From: Triops longicaudatus
Lineage: Eukaryota > Arthropoda > Branchiopoda > Notostraca > Triopsidae
DNA length: 64,000 nucleotides
Assembly: GCA_022885665.1 (NCBI GenBank)
Contig: JAGQDJ010000028.1
Span: 372,001-436,000, forward strand
Reading direction: 5' to 3'
Below the pieces are notes generated by a model that was not told where the DNA came from, ran no database searches, and saw only the letters and a list, made by a program, of their open reading frames with translations. Numbering within the stretch: the stretch's first letter is position 1; each line of letters begins with the position of its first letter. Below are positions 37,214 to 49,029 of the stretch, piece after piece. Position numbers and translations under genes: made by a program.

Positions 37214-37639
37214 GTTAATCGATAGGCAGTAGGCGAAGGAGACGCTGGAAACCCCGAGAGCAGGCAGTACTACCCCACTGTCCCCGCAGTTTCGACTTGC
37301 ATTCCGTGAAGGAAGCTTATTGCGGAAGCGGTAAAACTTGTGCTGAGTAGAAAATAGCCGAAGTAATCCGCCGCGGACGAGAAGAGTGGTGTTGCAATTT
37401 GAATAGAAACAGTTACTTCGTATTCCGGATCTGTGAATCGAAAAATGGGAAATAATTGTTAAATCCCTATTTATCCATGGATAGAATTTATCACTCTACC
37501 GTGCGACCGTAGTTTGTGATTTCAATCAAACATCAATTGTGAACTCCGTGTATTGTTGCCAATCATCTGCATCACTCAACTGTGGTTTTACTACGATCAG
37601 TATGCTTCCGCAGAATTAACTCAATTAACTTAACAACAG

Positions 37640-38180
37640 GTGAGTGAAAAAAACTAGTGATCAACAATGACTACAATGAGGAAATTGGTATTTCCAACCC
37701 TATTACGTTGTAATCGTAAATTTTCATATAATCTGTAACAAAAAATCTATGTGACAAGAGTACCACTTAAGTTCTTCTGTTAAGACGATGTTTATTTCTT
37801 AATAAGATAAAGCTATCTTTTCTAGGATAAGTCAAACTGTCCCTTTCTTTTGTTTAGATTGCACTTCAAAAGTTATATGAATAGTCGTAGACAAAGAAGA
37901 AAATTTGAACTGGTACCACGCGAGTCGCATATTGAGATGACTGTTTCTTTGTTAGAAGTAATTAGGAGCATTTTGAAGGCCTCCGAAGGGAGCATCTTCC
38001 ATGGATGTTGGATTAGCGAGTTATTCTCAGAAGTCACCTAAAGTATTAGAAAGGGCATGGGATTAGGTTTTCGTTTTCATTCCTGTCTGCCCCGTGGTCC
38101 ATCATACGGATTAGGACGGCTGTACTCCGTTAAGGCATAAGGTGTGCCTCTTTCTTAAGTTTTTTTCTTTGCTTTTCCAG
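37640..38180 (+). other. 5' UTR intron of the Frizzled gene
   Basis: A donor AACAACAG|GTGAGTG at 37639/37640 and a strong pyrimidine tract TTTTTTCTTTGCTTTTCCAG ending at 38180 frame a 541-nt intron, placing a short UTR segment (38181-38215) directly before the start codon. The transcription start is somewhere before 37640, possibly near 37200-37300. Confidence 0.65.
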
Positions 38181-38215
38181 GTGTTCCAGTACGGTGGAAA
38201 ACCGGTGAAAGCAGA

Positions 38216-40309
38216 ATGGCAAGAATTCTACGCCTAAGCTGGATTGCAGCATTTGGGTTTTTATTTTTCTGTAAACCTGCCAGCGTACGAGTGTATGGAA
38301 ATGAAACGGGCGGGATTTTGGCACCAGGTGCAGCAGTCGCGTCGTCTTCATCGTCGGCCGCGGCCTCAGCATCGTCGACGGGCATAAGTGGTCCGAATTC
38401 AGGTGGCACTGGTCCATCGTCATCGACATCCTTAACAGGTTCGAGCAATTCGCGATGCGAAGAGATCACCATACCTATGTGTAGGGGCATTGGCTACAAC
38501 CACACCTCCATGCCTAATCCGTTGAACCATGATACACAGGAAGAAGCGGGGCTAGAAGTGCATCAGTTTTGGCCCTTGGTAGAAATTCAGTGTTCGCCTG
38601 ATTTAAAGTTTTTTCTGTGTTCTTTGTATGCCCCGATTTGCATGGAAGATTACGCCCATCCTTTACCGGCATGTCGCTCCGTGTGTGAACGGGCCCGCGC
38701 TGGCTGCGCACCACTAATGCGTCAGTACGGATTTGCCTGGCCCGAACGCATGAATTGCGACAAGTTACCAGAATATGGTCACCCGACCCAGCTCTGCATG
38801 GACGCCCGCAATGGATCTACCCCGCCACCTCCAAGTTCGGGTCTAGATCGACCCTTACCCACCCTCCCTTCTGGGATGTCTTTCCCAGCTCCAAAAAACT
38901 GCCGTGGCCCCAACAAAAAACTCTGTTTGGAAAACGCAAGCGGTAATAGCCATAACACCCAACATGCTTTTCCAATCCCGCCCTCGTCAACTCACCAAAA
39001 TCACGACGGGCTTGGATCCTGTGCGTGCCAATGTAAAGCACCTGCAATACGAATCGACCGTAGCGATATTTTGTACAATCGCAGCGGTTTAAGCGTCGGA
39101 GGAGTAGCAAACTGCGCCTTACCTTGCCGGTCTGCGTACTTCGGGACCGACGAGAGACGGTTCGCAACCCTGTGGGTCGGATTGTGGTCCGTCTTGTGTT
39201 GCATCTCGACACTGTTCACACTTCTAACGTTCCTTATCGATCGCCAACGCTTCCGCTATCCCGAGCGTCCTATTGTCTTCTTATCGGGTTGTTATTTTCT
39301 CATCAGCTTGGGCTACTTGCTACCGTTCGTTATCGGGTCGTCCAGTTCGGCCACCGGTGGAGGACTGATAGACGAAGGCGGTGTAGCATGCAACGGACCA
39401 ACGTTGCGCTACTCGTCCGTCAATGCAGTACCTTGCACCGTCGTTTTTCTGCTCGTTTATTTTTTTGGCATGGCTTCCAGCTTATGGTGGGTCGTCCTGA
39501 GTTTGACATGGTTCCTAGCCGCGGGACTCAAGTGGGGCAACGAAGCGGTAGCCCGTTATGCTCATTATTTCCACTTAGCCGCTTGGTTGCCTCCTACCTT
39601 AAAAACCACAGCTATCCTCGTACTGGCAGGAGCAGATGGGGATTCCTTAGCCGGCATTTGTTCAGTCGGGAATACAAATGTCGATTTCCTCCGGTGGTTC
39701 GTCCTCGCACCCCTCACCGTCTATTTCTTATTGGGCGGATCCTTCTTACTTGCTGGTATTGTTGCACTCTTTCGTATCCGACGAGTGTTACGACAGACAA
39801 CTGGACGTGCTAAAGCATTACAATTGCAAAAGCTTATGATTCGCATCGGTGTTTTTGGTGTTCTTTATACGGTTCCGGCCGCTGTTGTCCTTGGGTGCTA
39901 TTTCTACGAGCAGTACTTCCTCGAGGCGTGGCAAAGAGCGTTAGTGTGTAGCTGCACGGGAGACGCAGCCCACGTTCCCATGCCTGATTTCTCCATTTTT
40001 ATGCTCAAATACTTTATGACTTTGATTGTGGGGATTACTTCTGGGTTCTGGATGTGGTCCGGTAAAACTCTGGATTCTTGGCGACGGTTCTATAATCGAC
40101 TACGGGGCATTCAGACACCCACGCTCGCTGTCACGGCCGCCATAGGGGCTTCGACGACAGTAGCAGCACCGGGATCTGGCCTCCCACCTCAAGTGCCGCC
40201 GCCAATTCCGCCTCTACCCATCAACCATGCCCCTTCAGGAAATCGTCCGCTTTCCAAGCAGCAATATGTCCAAAGCAGTTTGCACAAACAACCCTTGAGT
40301 CACGTGTAA
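38216..40309 (+). CDS. fz2: Frizzled2-like (Fz5/8 class) Wnt receptor
   Basis: Seven-transmembrane Wnt receptor signalling through Dishevelled. The coding region is one uninterrupted exon of 697 codons. There is a signal peptide at residues 1 to about 27, a low-complexity Ser/Ala linker, and the cysteine-rich Wnt-binding domain at about 80-195 (CEEITIPMCRGIGYNHT, GLEVHQFWPLVEIQCSPDL, CRSVCERARAGCAPLMRQYG). After a linker, TM1 starts near residue 315 (LWVGLWSVLCCIS). Typical later blocks are FLIDRQRFRYPERPIVF, MASSLWWVVLSLTWFLAAG, LKWGNEAVARYAHYFHLAAW and RIGVFGVLYTVPA. The Dishevelled-binding motif KTLDSW is near 616, and the protein ends in SHV, a PDZ ligand shared with Drosophila Fz2. Start, length and domain order all fit the family. 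Confidence 0.96.
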   Translation: MARILRLSWIAAFGFLFFCKPASVRVYGNETGGILAPGAAVASSSSSAAASASSTGISGPNSGGTGPSSSTSLTGSSNSRCEEITIPMCRGIGYNHTSMPNPLNHDTQEEAGLEVHQFWPLVEIQCSPDLKFFLCSLYAPICMEDYAHPLPACRSVCERARAGCAPLMRQYGFAWPERMNCDKLPEYGHPTQLCMDARNGSTPPPPSSGLDRPLPTLPSGMSFPAPKNCRGPNKKLCLENASGNSHNTQHAFPIPPSSTHQNHDGLGSCACQCKAPAIRIDRSDILYNRSGLSVGGVANCALPCRSAYFGTDERRFATLWVGLWSVLCCISTLFTLLTFLIDRQRFRYPERPIVFLSGCYFLISLGYLLPFVIGSSSSATGGGLIDEGGVACNGPTLRYSSVNAVPCTVVFLLVYFFGMASSLWWVVLSLTWFLAAGLKWGNEAVARYAHYFHLAAWLPPTLKTTAILVLAGADGDSLAGICSVGNTNVDFLRWFVLAPLTVYFLLGGSFLLAGIVALFRIRRVLRQTTGRAKALQLQKLMIRIGVFGVLYTVPAAVVLGCYFYEQYFLEAWQRALVCSCTGDAAHVPMPDFSIFMLKYFMTLIVGITSGFWMWSGKTLDSWRRFYNRLRGIQTPTLAVTAAIGASTTVAAPGSGLPPQVPPPIPPLPINHAPSGNRPLSKQQYVQSSLHKQPLSHV

Positions 40310-43272
40310 ATCATCCGTACTTGCCTCCCAGAAATGATAATTCCGTTTGTGTAAGTAACTTTCCTTCTTTTCTTTCTTTACTTTTATTCCTAGTCATAAA
40401 AAGTTGTTGAGTATAGAATGTTACCGATTTAACAGTCCATAAAAGCTGTATCTGTACGGCAGAGCTCGTCATCCACAAGTTACCACGGACTACAGACAGG
40501 AAAACTTACTCTACGCTCTCTGAGTACACTTTAAGATCAGGTTATGTAAATGAGGCTGTGCATATATCCCATCGGTCGTGAGAGTGCTCTGTTCCCTTAT
40601 ACCTTTACCTCCCTACCCCCGGTTTTGCACCCCTGCTTGTGTAACTGCCATCGCATGTTGCCTTATTTTCTCTCGCCTCTTCTCTCCGTCGTCTCCTCTC
40701 TCGCTCTTCGGCATTGCTTTCAAAGAGTAACAGCAACCCAAGCACAGACGATTTAAGCGTCTCGTGAGCGTCTCTGCGGCGTCGCCAATATCGATCGGCC
40801 TACAGTTTCAGACAGTTGTTAGTTCTATAGGCCTCCTCTTGTTGCCGAGAAATTCTGATCTGCTCCTTCTTTCTACCTTATTTCTTCTGAACATTTTCCA
40901 GTCCTGGGATTCTGAGCGCTTGTTGCGGAGAGCGACAGAGATCCATTGATGTCGTTTCAGGTTTTCTTTTTAAGCCACACTAAGTTCTTAGAACAATGTA
41001 GACTGTCTCCACAAAATCAAACAGAAAGCTTGAAAGAAACAAAAATTGACCCTGTTTTAATTATTTTCTTCTAAACAGAAAAAATTTTACTTCGACAAGT
41101 ATGTTTAATTTACGTACACAGTTCTGCTGAAAGCATCAACCCAAATCGTAAAGACAAATATACAATTCCGTTGCTTTTGGTCTTCCTGTTGGTTTTCATT
41201 TTTCAAGCATCCACCCAGAAGCGCTTAGCCCTCATCACTGATTTTATTTGTCAGTGAAAGACGTTTTAGCAGAAAGATGAAACTGATTAACAAGTCATTA
41301 TTATCTCCTCCCTAGTCAAAATCTCCATCCTGCTTACACCTTTCCGAATACTTTTGTTTTTCCGTTCGATACAACAGCCATGGAAGCGAGAAAATATTAA
41401 AGTGTCACAACGCATTTGGCTAAAACGTTCATCCCGTGTCACTTAATACCTGAAGCTTTTTGTTCGTGCCCTGTACCCTGTGTCAAGTTAAGGCTGAAGT
41501 CAAAAGTAAGCCTCTCCCCTCGCGTTTTTTTCAGCTTAAGTTTCCCCCATCTGGAAACTTTTTGCTGCCGTGTCACTTGTTTAGTTCATTTCCCGTTGTA
41601 CTGAATAGATGAGTTTTACTGACATGGAGGCAAACTTCACAGGAAGAATATTAATTTTGTTTTTTTACCCCGCAGGTAGTAAGCCACAGAAGCCTTGCAA
41701 CGTAAACTTGATGGAAGCACTTAAGCCGCCTCTCTACAGCACAGATGGAAAAGGAGACGGAACATTGCTCACAGTCTTTGTCACCTGGAATTGAATTTCT
41801 GGGAGCTGCGGGACAAAACTTGGCAGTTAGGTAAATACGACTTGGTCCTCCAGGGCGGCGACGACAAGACAAAGAATGGAGACAAACGATGCTGTAGTGT
41901 CTGGTCATGAGTGCTCTTCGATATTGAATAAAGCTTCCAGTTTCAAAACTCCGTGCGCCATAGATTTTCAACAGCTTCCCTTTGAAAAGGCTGCCATGTG
42001 GAAAATGAGACACTGTCTTCTAGTCAGTTACTTTCATTGCTGTATGTGTATTTCGTTACTTTATATTTTGTTGGTTTGATATGAACGGGGGGAGTGTACA
42101 TATATTCTATTTCAACGGGTCGCTGGAGTGATTGCGCATGTAGGGGAATACAACCTTTACACATATCAACGTACGAAGATCAGCTAATCAAGTCGTCATC
42201 CTATGGATGGATTAGCGAGCCGCTTTGTGATCTTTGCTTTTCTGTTAAGAATTGGTTACTACTTTGGATATCGTGAATGAAAAAAATATCGTCTTGTAGC
42301 GTCTGGAGACCAACGAGATTTGAGTTTAGTGAATTTTGTGGTAAAAAAGCAGCTAACAATGCCAATGTAATGTAAAATAAAACGTAATTGTTTTTATCTA
42401 AAACGACTTGAGTAATGCTTAGAAACTGAAAAAAATGAGTGCTTTAATTATGAGCACAGCGCAAGCAAACGGCGTGTATTCTATTGATTCCTGTAAGTCG
42501 TGTTGGAATGTTCGCTTCCCCTCTCGAACTCACTTCCGTACACAGCGTTGGACATGTCTGCATTAACTTAAGTATAAGTTACCAAAATGTGAGCAAAGTT
42601 TGAAAGGTATTGCAGAGAACATATCCAGAGGGAACAGAAACTGCGCGAAGGTAATTCTTGGTTGCATTGCCAAGTCTGGAACACTCCCCTAAGCCTTCAT
42701 AAATTATGCCGTATCACCCTCTGTAGGTACACTTACAAGATTATTTTTTTTCCACGTGGTTACGGCAATTTACCCTTAGCTAGCAAAAAGAAAAGAATAA
42801 GATTCATCCCTTAGCCTTTCGTGTATTGCTGGTCCACTCTCGAAAAAAAAATAACGGTACTAACAATATCTCTTGCAGTTAGCTCAGTTTCGATTACAAG
42901 TTGTTGGAAGAATGAGATTCTAGAAGTTCATAATAATAATAAAAGTAATCAAAATAAAACGGTGGTCACAGCACGAAGGCTATATCGTAGATGTCAATTG
43001 CATCACTGTAACACGGTCCTTTCTGTACTAAGGAATGAACACTTTTGACCCTTGTTTTCCGCACTGAACAATATACATTCTTTCAACGGTTTACGGGACA
43101 ATCTACAGATATTTAACATAATCCATATTCCAATTATTCTTACTAAACTTGATTAAAACGCGAAAGGAAGCCTTACACTTTGCCTTCCGAAACAGCTGTT
43201 GCTTTACAGTACAAGAATAAATGTTCTTTTTTTCCTTCAGCGACAATCCATAAAAATAAGTCCATTACACTT
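40310..43272. other. fz2 3' region and intergenic sequence
   Basis: About 3 kb without a supported gene between the convergent fz2 and pipsqueak stop codons. Much of it is probably long 3' UTR of one or both genes, as is usual for such developmental regulators. Short open frames (for example 41416-41604, 41651-42013) show no domain. I see no mobile element. Confidence 0.45.
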
Positions 43273-46200
43273 CTACTGCTGATACGCTGGGGCAGATTGC
43301 TGGGTATGCGCATGGGCGACGTGATGAGTGTGATATTGGTAATCCATGGGCAAAGGCAACGGTAACGACATGGGTAAAGCCCCGACACCCACACCAATCA
43401 CAGAGCTCGTAGTCTGCTGCAATCCTGGACTAGGACCTCCTCCACCCCCCAAGATCATTCCACTACTTAAACTGACTTGGGAACCGCCTCCACCTGGCAG
43501 TGACGTTACCACGCCTAACGAACCCAAAGAAACAGGTACAGCAGTAACACCTCGCATGTCCTCTCCTCCGAGTGATTGAGGTGTATGTGGCATATTAGGT
43601 GTCGATGCTTGAGGCGTGAGACGTTGCTGTTGACCGAGAACCAAGGCTTCGTCTTCCATATCTTCATCATACGGTCCACCATCACCTTCTTCGCCTTGGC
43701 CCTGCCCATCGAAGCTACCTTCGCCTCCTGCATCCTCTTCAGCTTTGATGCGTTTGACACGATTGTATAGAGATGAATATGGCACGTTGAAATGAATGGC
43801 TGCTTGATTAATCGACATTTCTCCAGAACGCACTGATTCAATGGCGTCTGCCATACTAGAATCCGACCACGGTCTCTCACCTGAAAATCCCTGCTTAAAA
43901 ACGAAAGGAAAATAATTTTAAAATTTATCCAACAAAGAGAAAAGAATGACTCACACAGTAACATTACGTGATTATTTTAGCGCGAATATAAAGTGTACCA
44001 GTAGGACTCGGAATCACGACTGCTTATCTCTCTTCTATGTACCGATTAATTAATTACTTAATTTTCTCTTCAGTATATTCGTGAAAAAAAGTAATCCAAC
44101 GAAACTTTCAGTTGTCCTTAGACATTCCACATCTGATCTTTTATTCTTTTACTTTTGCGAGCACTGTGCTAAGAAATGTACTCAAAACGTTAACAACTGA
44201 AGTTTTTTAAGCTTCTCAAATGTCCGAAAATATCGTAACAATGCGGTTACCCAACTTGCACAAAAAATAGCCTACTTCCTTTGTAAATTCTCACCTTATG
44301 CACCAGTTCAATGCCTTCTCGTTTACATCTGCCATACAAAGTGCCCGAGGGAATTCCGAACTGTGTAGCAGCTCGCTGAACAGAAAGGCCTCCACGAATA
44401 GCTTCCAGGGCTCGATTGAGGTCGTCGTGTGTCCAAGACGTAGGGGATGCATTGAAAGGCGCAGCCAGCTTAATGCCTTCTTTACGAGCAATCTTGTAGA
44501 GTGTAGAACTTGGAATGCCATATTCTTTCGAGGCTCGGTTGGCTGATATGCGTCCAGCCCGCAATGCGTCTAAAGCCTGACGCATATCTTCCTCTGTCCA
44601 GTGACGCTGAGCTGCCATAACAAACAATATAAAAGAACACAACTTTTATACTCATCCCCTTCGCTACTTTTTTACACTCTTTTTCCTGTACCTGGATCTT
44701 TTTTCATGGGTGTGTCGATCCCCAATCGATGTGCTCTTTGCCACAAAGTTGTCGAAGGGATACCATAGGTAGAGGCAGCACGAGTTAGTGACATAGACTG
44801 TGTTCGGAGGGCATTCAGCGCCATCTCCATTGCTTCAGGAGTATACATTTTCTTAGTTGGAGTTTCCGGCTCTGCTTGACAAAAGGAAAAGACAAAATTC
44901 TGTTACTACATGCATGGGCTGAAGCAAAAACATACCTGCAGGCGATTGTGAAGAAGGTGGATGCATTCCACTGGACGGAATGAGTCCCAACAATTCCGGC
45001 GTGACTGTCAGGGTGCCGTTGTCTTCTGTACCATTCTACGCAACATGAATAATAAGGTCAGTAGACTGCTTTGCTACAATACACACACACACACACACAC
45101 AAAAAAAAAAAGAATACCCTATCTGTATCCGGTCGATGGTCCAAGCCGTGAAAGTCGCCGGGTTCGGTTTTAAAGGATCGGTCTGAATGAGATGACGGTG
45201 GGCCTTGCTGCTGTGCCTGATTTTGCTGTTGCTGTAAATGCTGCTGCAGGTGACCGCCATGGTTGTGACTGTGGGCATGACTATGGCTGATGGCAAGACT
45301 TGAATGTGCGTGTGAATGGGCAGCATGATAACTTGGCACTCCTCCCAAACCCAGTCCATCCAGAACCGGCGTAGCATACGCGGGATTCGGTTCACGGCTG
45401 TCATACAGAGGCTGCTGATTGTTGTCCGTTGGCACACGAACATCATTCCGCTGCGAGTTGTCTAAAACGCTACCAGGTGGCGCTAATATGCTGGGTCCAC
45501 CGCCAGCGCCGCTCGTGTCCATCTGAAAAGAAGGCACAGACTGCCGCACGAAAGACAAAGATCATCTCTTTTCCTTCTACTATGTAATGCAGTACTCTTC
45601 CATACAAAACGACCCAAACAAACCGTCTCTATGCACACCGGCTGTTTAGAAACGTTCGAAAAAACTTGAAGAGGGACGCACTTACGCAACTGCCGTGGGA
45701 GTTTAGGGAGTTTGTGTTTTTTTAAATGGAGAATAAATGTTGAGAGGTTAAAAAACAAAATCAAACTAATTACCTGCTGTACCATCATTTGCTGCTGTTG
45801 CTGTAACTGTTGGTGTTGGTGAGCTGCATGTTGTTGTTGCTGTTGCTGAGCTGCGTTTTGTCCTGTGTTAACACCATTGTTATCTATATTTTGGCTGCTG
45901 TTCTGTGACCCTGTTTTAGAAGGTGATCGCCCGCCTGCCCAGCCTCTGTAACGGTAAGGTCTCCGATTGGCGCCTGCTGCGTTCCCTTTCTTGTCTCCAC
46001 CCACTCCCGAGCCTGAAACCCCTGCACTGCTCCAGCCGCCATAACGATTCCGGACTAAGCCTCCCATAGTTCTCCTTCCCCGTGGTCTACCACTGTACAA
46101 CCGAAAAACACAATTAGCGACACGTGACATATGGCGATAGAATATCTTTACCGATACGCAGAGAAAGGTCTCGTAGTTGGAAGAGTTGTGTTAATATTGG

Positions 46201-46858
46201 GTTGTTGCTCTGGCATGGGCTGAGAAGTTGGGACCATATTAACTCCTCCTTGGACTGACACGCCCACTAACGAAAGCGTACTATTCATAACGTTCGACAT
46301 GTCCATGCACGGTGGTGCTGAAAGGCCCAAAACATGATTACTGTTCAGGCCTGAGACTCCATTTCCACCGCCTCCCGCATTCGCTCCTCCTCCTCCACCG
46401 CCTGGGCCGTTTCCGTTATTCGAGCTCCCACCGCTCCCAGGCCCGCCTCCACCGCCGTTGAGGCCGCCTTGTTGAGCATCATTCTGCTGCTGGGATACTT
46501 CACACAGCCCCTTGATCTTCAAAAGCTCGGCAACCCGGACTATGCTCGACAGCTGATCCCTCGTGACATACGTCTCCCCACGGTAGATAAATTCTACGAT
46601 GGCACGGAGATCAGCGTGACCCACGCCGCCCGGTAAGATCAAAACTGGGTGTTTGCATGGGTTATCCAGCAAGACGCGTTGGAAATAGGGCGAGCAGGCT
46701 GACAAAACTACACGGTGAGCTTTAATGCGGGCGCCTTCGCAAGCCAAGGTGACGTCGACGAAGGCTTCGTCATGGAGTAGCTGGTTAATTACTGACGTCA
46801 TATTGCAATGATAATTATTCCAGCGCAGACAAAACTGATCGCTCGGTAAAGTTGCCAT
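43273..46858 (-). CDS. psq: Pipsqueak: BTB, AT-hook and four Psq DNA-binding repeats
   Basis: Nuclear transcription factor that in flies binds GA-rich DNA and recruits Polycomb/Trithorax activities. Seven in-phase exons: 46152-46858, 45774-46092, 45118-45522, 44936-45035, 44692-44871, 44295-44611, 43273-43890, giving 881 residues. The BTB domain is residues 1-125 (FCLRWNNYHCNMTSVINQLL, FVDVTLACEGARIKAHRVVL). A Gly/Asn linker follows. An AT-hook (RGRPRGRR) is formed across the first junction at about 236. Poly-Gln and His-rich tracts follow. Four Psq helix-turn-helix repeats lie at about 520-730: YTPEAMEMALNALR...YGIPSTTL, WTEEDMRQALDALR...YGIPSSTL, WTHDDLNRALEAIR...FGIPSGTL, and WSDSSMADAIESVR...NVPYSSL. 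The C-terminus is low complexity. BTB and Psq regions joined in frame correspond to the long isoform. A 5' UTR intron is suggested by an acceptor near 46920. Confidence 0.95.
45081..45111. repeat. (AC)10 microsatellite plus A11 tract inside a pipsqueak intron
   Basis: Ten AC units (45081-45100) are followed by eleven A (45101-45111) within the 82-nt intron 45036-45117. Read on the gene's strand, the donor GTATTC is followed immediately by T11 and (GT)10. Confidence 0.95.
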
Positions 46859-49029
46859 TGCTGTCGTTGTTGTTGCCTATTTTCAACTGATATCACTCAA
46901 TTTCCACGTCAGGTTTGATCTAAAAACAGCAAAGAAACATTGGAAATGAAGCAACTGAAGATGCGACGTTTCTTAAGGAGTAGCACATGAAACACAAGCA
47001 GTAAATTTAACCGTGAAAATGAAGCTACTTGAACAAGTAGACAGTGTTCATTACAGTCACTAATGAACGGCAGTATGTAACGATAATATTTAACGGTTTT
47101 CTCTATTGATCTTTATAATATACTTGCTAGTGTACTCGACGGCTGAATTAATGGTTTACTTCAAACTCTTCATACATTCTATAAAGGTAGCAACAGGTTT
47201 AAGAAACAAAGCTAATAATAAAAAGGGGGAATATAACAACGCTATTTCAATTAATCTAAGATCGTGTCTGCTGTATATGCATTATACTAAAAGCAGAAGG
47301 CCTGATTGGAAAAGTAACAAAATGGCGTCGCCGACCTTCAATGTTAGGTTTTCCATCAAACCTGTGCAGCATGAGCCTGGCGTACTTGCCTTGCTTCGTC
47401 TAAATAAACCTGAAAGTTCAAAAGATACCCCTATGTCCAAACTACGCGCCTGCCAAGTTTCACAATTAAATGAACTTCACAACAAAATTTATATAATACA
47501 ACAGATAAATGTATAGCAACACTTCATTTGCTTGAAGATCGTTAGCTTCAAGACTAGACTACTTTCCTTGGTCTGGAGAGTATGTGGCATGTCCTAAAAT
47601 TGTTTCCATGTTCACGTTCCTGTGAAAAGACCCTCATAATTTCTCAAATACTGAATGGCAACTGATTTAGATAGAAAGCTGCAGAAAAACTTAAGTGCTG
47701 GCACTGCAAAACGAGGAACGCTGGACTAATTTCAAAAGTAACAGAACAGATGTGATCACTGGACATAATTAATATGTAAGGGATGAAGAACGCGTTAGCA
47801 TTTTGAGGTTTCCTTCCATTCTGTTCTGTTTCTGTCCATCTTTGCACTCACCTGCGTGCAATACGTAGAGGTTACTTTTCTGTTTATCTTCCTTTCGTTT
47901 TCAAGCTACTTTAGGCAGCGCTTTCTTTGGCTTGCGTGGAAAATCCCCAGATCCGGAGGGAAGGAAGCAGCAAAACTACTATCACTATCTTTCTTGGCTT
48001 GTTCTCTTGTATTTTCTATTTCACTCACTCTCGTCCCAGAGAAATGGAGCACACAATCCCCTCTCTTTCCACTACTCCACTAGCTTCCTCTTCTTGCCTT
48101 CTCTCACTAGTTTCCCTCATCGACCGTTTTACGTTCAGCTTGTGCACTCTCTCCCTTATTCTACCTCCCTCTTTCTGTTCTTGGTTCTTTACCATACCTG
48201 AAATCCACGCCCTTTTTCTTCTTGATCTTCCTTTGTTCGAATTCCGCGTCGTTTCCACTTTTGCGACGTTCACGTTCCCTATGCCGATTGTGGGTGGGGT
48301 CGCTAGGAGGAAGCAGAAGCTTAAATCACGTTCGCAGAGCTCATTGCACATACATTTACATGTTACAAGGTTTTAATCCTCAATCCTTCCCTTCGAACTT
48401 TCCCTGACGTAAGCTTACACCCTGGTATTCGCCATTCGCTTTTCCGCCCCTTTCGTACCATGCTAGGCCGAAAAGAACCAATCAAAGCAAGGTACTGCGG
48501 TGAATATGGCGGAAGTCGTATCCGCGCATGCGTGGTGTCCGGCCAAACCTTGTTCCCTAGGCGTTTATTGATACTGCTCCTCGCACTCCTAATCGGTTTC
48601 TTTACTGACGAATTCCTCCCTTTTCCGTCTTCGCGGTTCAAGGGTGGGTAGAAAAGAGAAACGTAAAAAGGGTAGAATAAATGAAAAACAGGGCTACGAA
48701 AAATAGACAAGGCAAATGGCACGTGCTTTAATCTTTTCCCCTTCTACCGGAGGACGAATACGACAAAAACAAAGAAAGAATAATGTCTTTTCTTTGCAGA
48801 CCCTTCTCATTTCGGTCCCTATGAGTATGCGCTATGAACAACCTGCTCTTTGCACGTCCACTCGCTCGTGACACATCGAAGGCTCTTATTTAACAAAGCT
48901 ACGTACTACCATTGCAACGGGTTCTCTTAATATATCGTCTATTTATAGCAAATATTCCGTTGAGAACAACAGACCAGACTGAGCGACATAAAATTAAAGT
49001 TCATTAAAACATGAAGCACATACATAATT
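46859..49029. other. Pipsqueak upstream region and ACSF3 3' flank
   Basis: About 2.2 kb without a supported gene. It contains a long pyrimidine-rich stretch on the plus strand at roughly 47880-48260, which produces several spurious open frames there, and an NRF-1-like site at 48523. Both are plausible parts of the pipsqueak promoter and 5' UTR, because that gene starts leftward from here. Bases just below 49030 should be the ACSF3 3' UTR. Confidence 0.5.
48523..48534. promoter_or_regulatory. NRF-1/Ewg-like site CGCGCATGCGTG
   Basis: The 12-mer matches the NRF-1 consensus YGCGCAYGCGCR at 11 of 12 positions; the fly homologue is Erect wing. It lies in the GC-richer island at 48450-48620, next to GGCGGAAG (ETS-like). 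It sits about 1.7 kb upstream of the pipsqueak start codon, so it may mark that gene's promoter. Assignment to pipsqueak is inference. Confidence 0.4.

Noticed and set aside
39124..39813. 229-codon plus-strand frame inside fz2
   Set aside because: It is a different phase of the certain Frizzled coding exon and has no domain of its own.
47856..48407. Several overlapping Ser/Leu/Phe-rich plus-strand frames
   Set aside because: They arise from the pyrimidine-rich tract and have no domain or start context.
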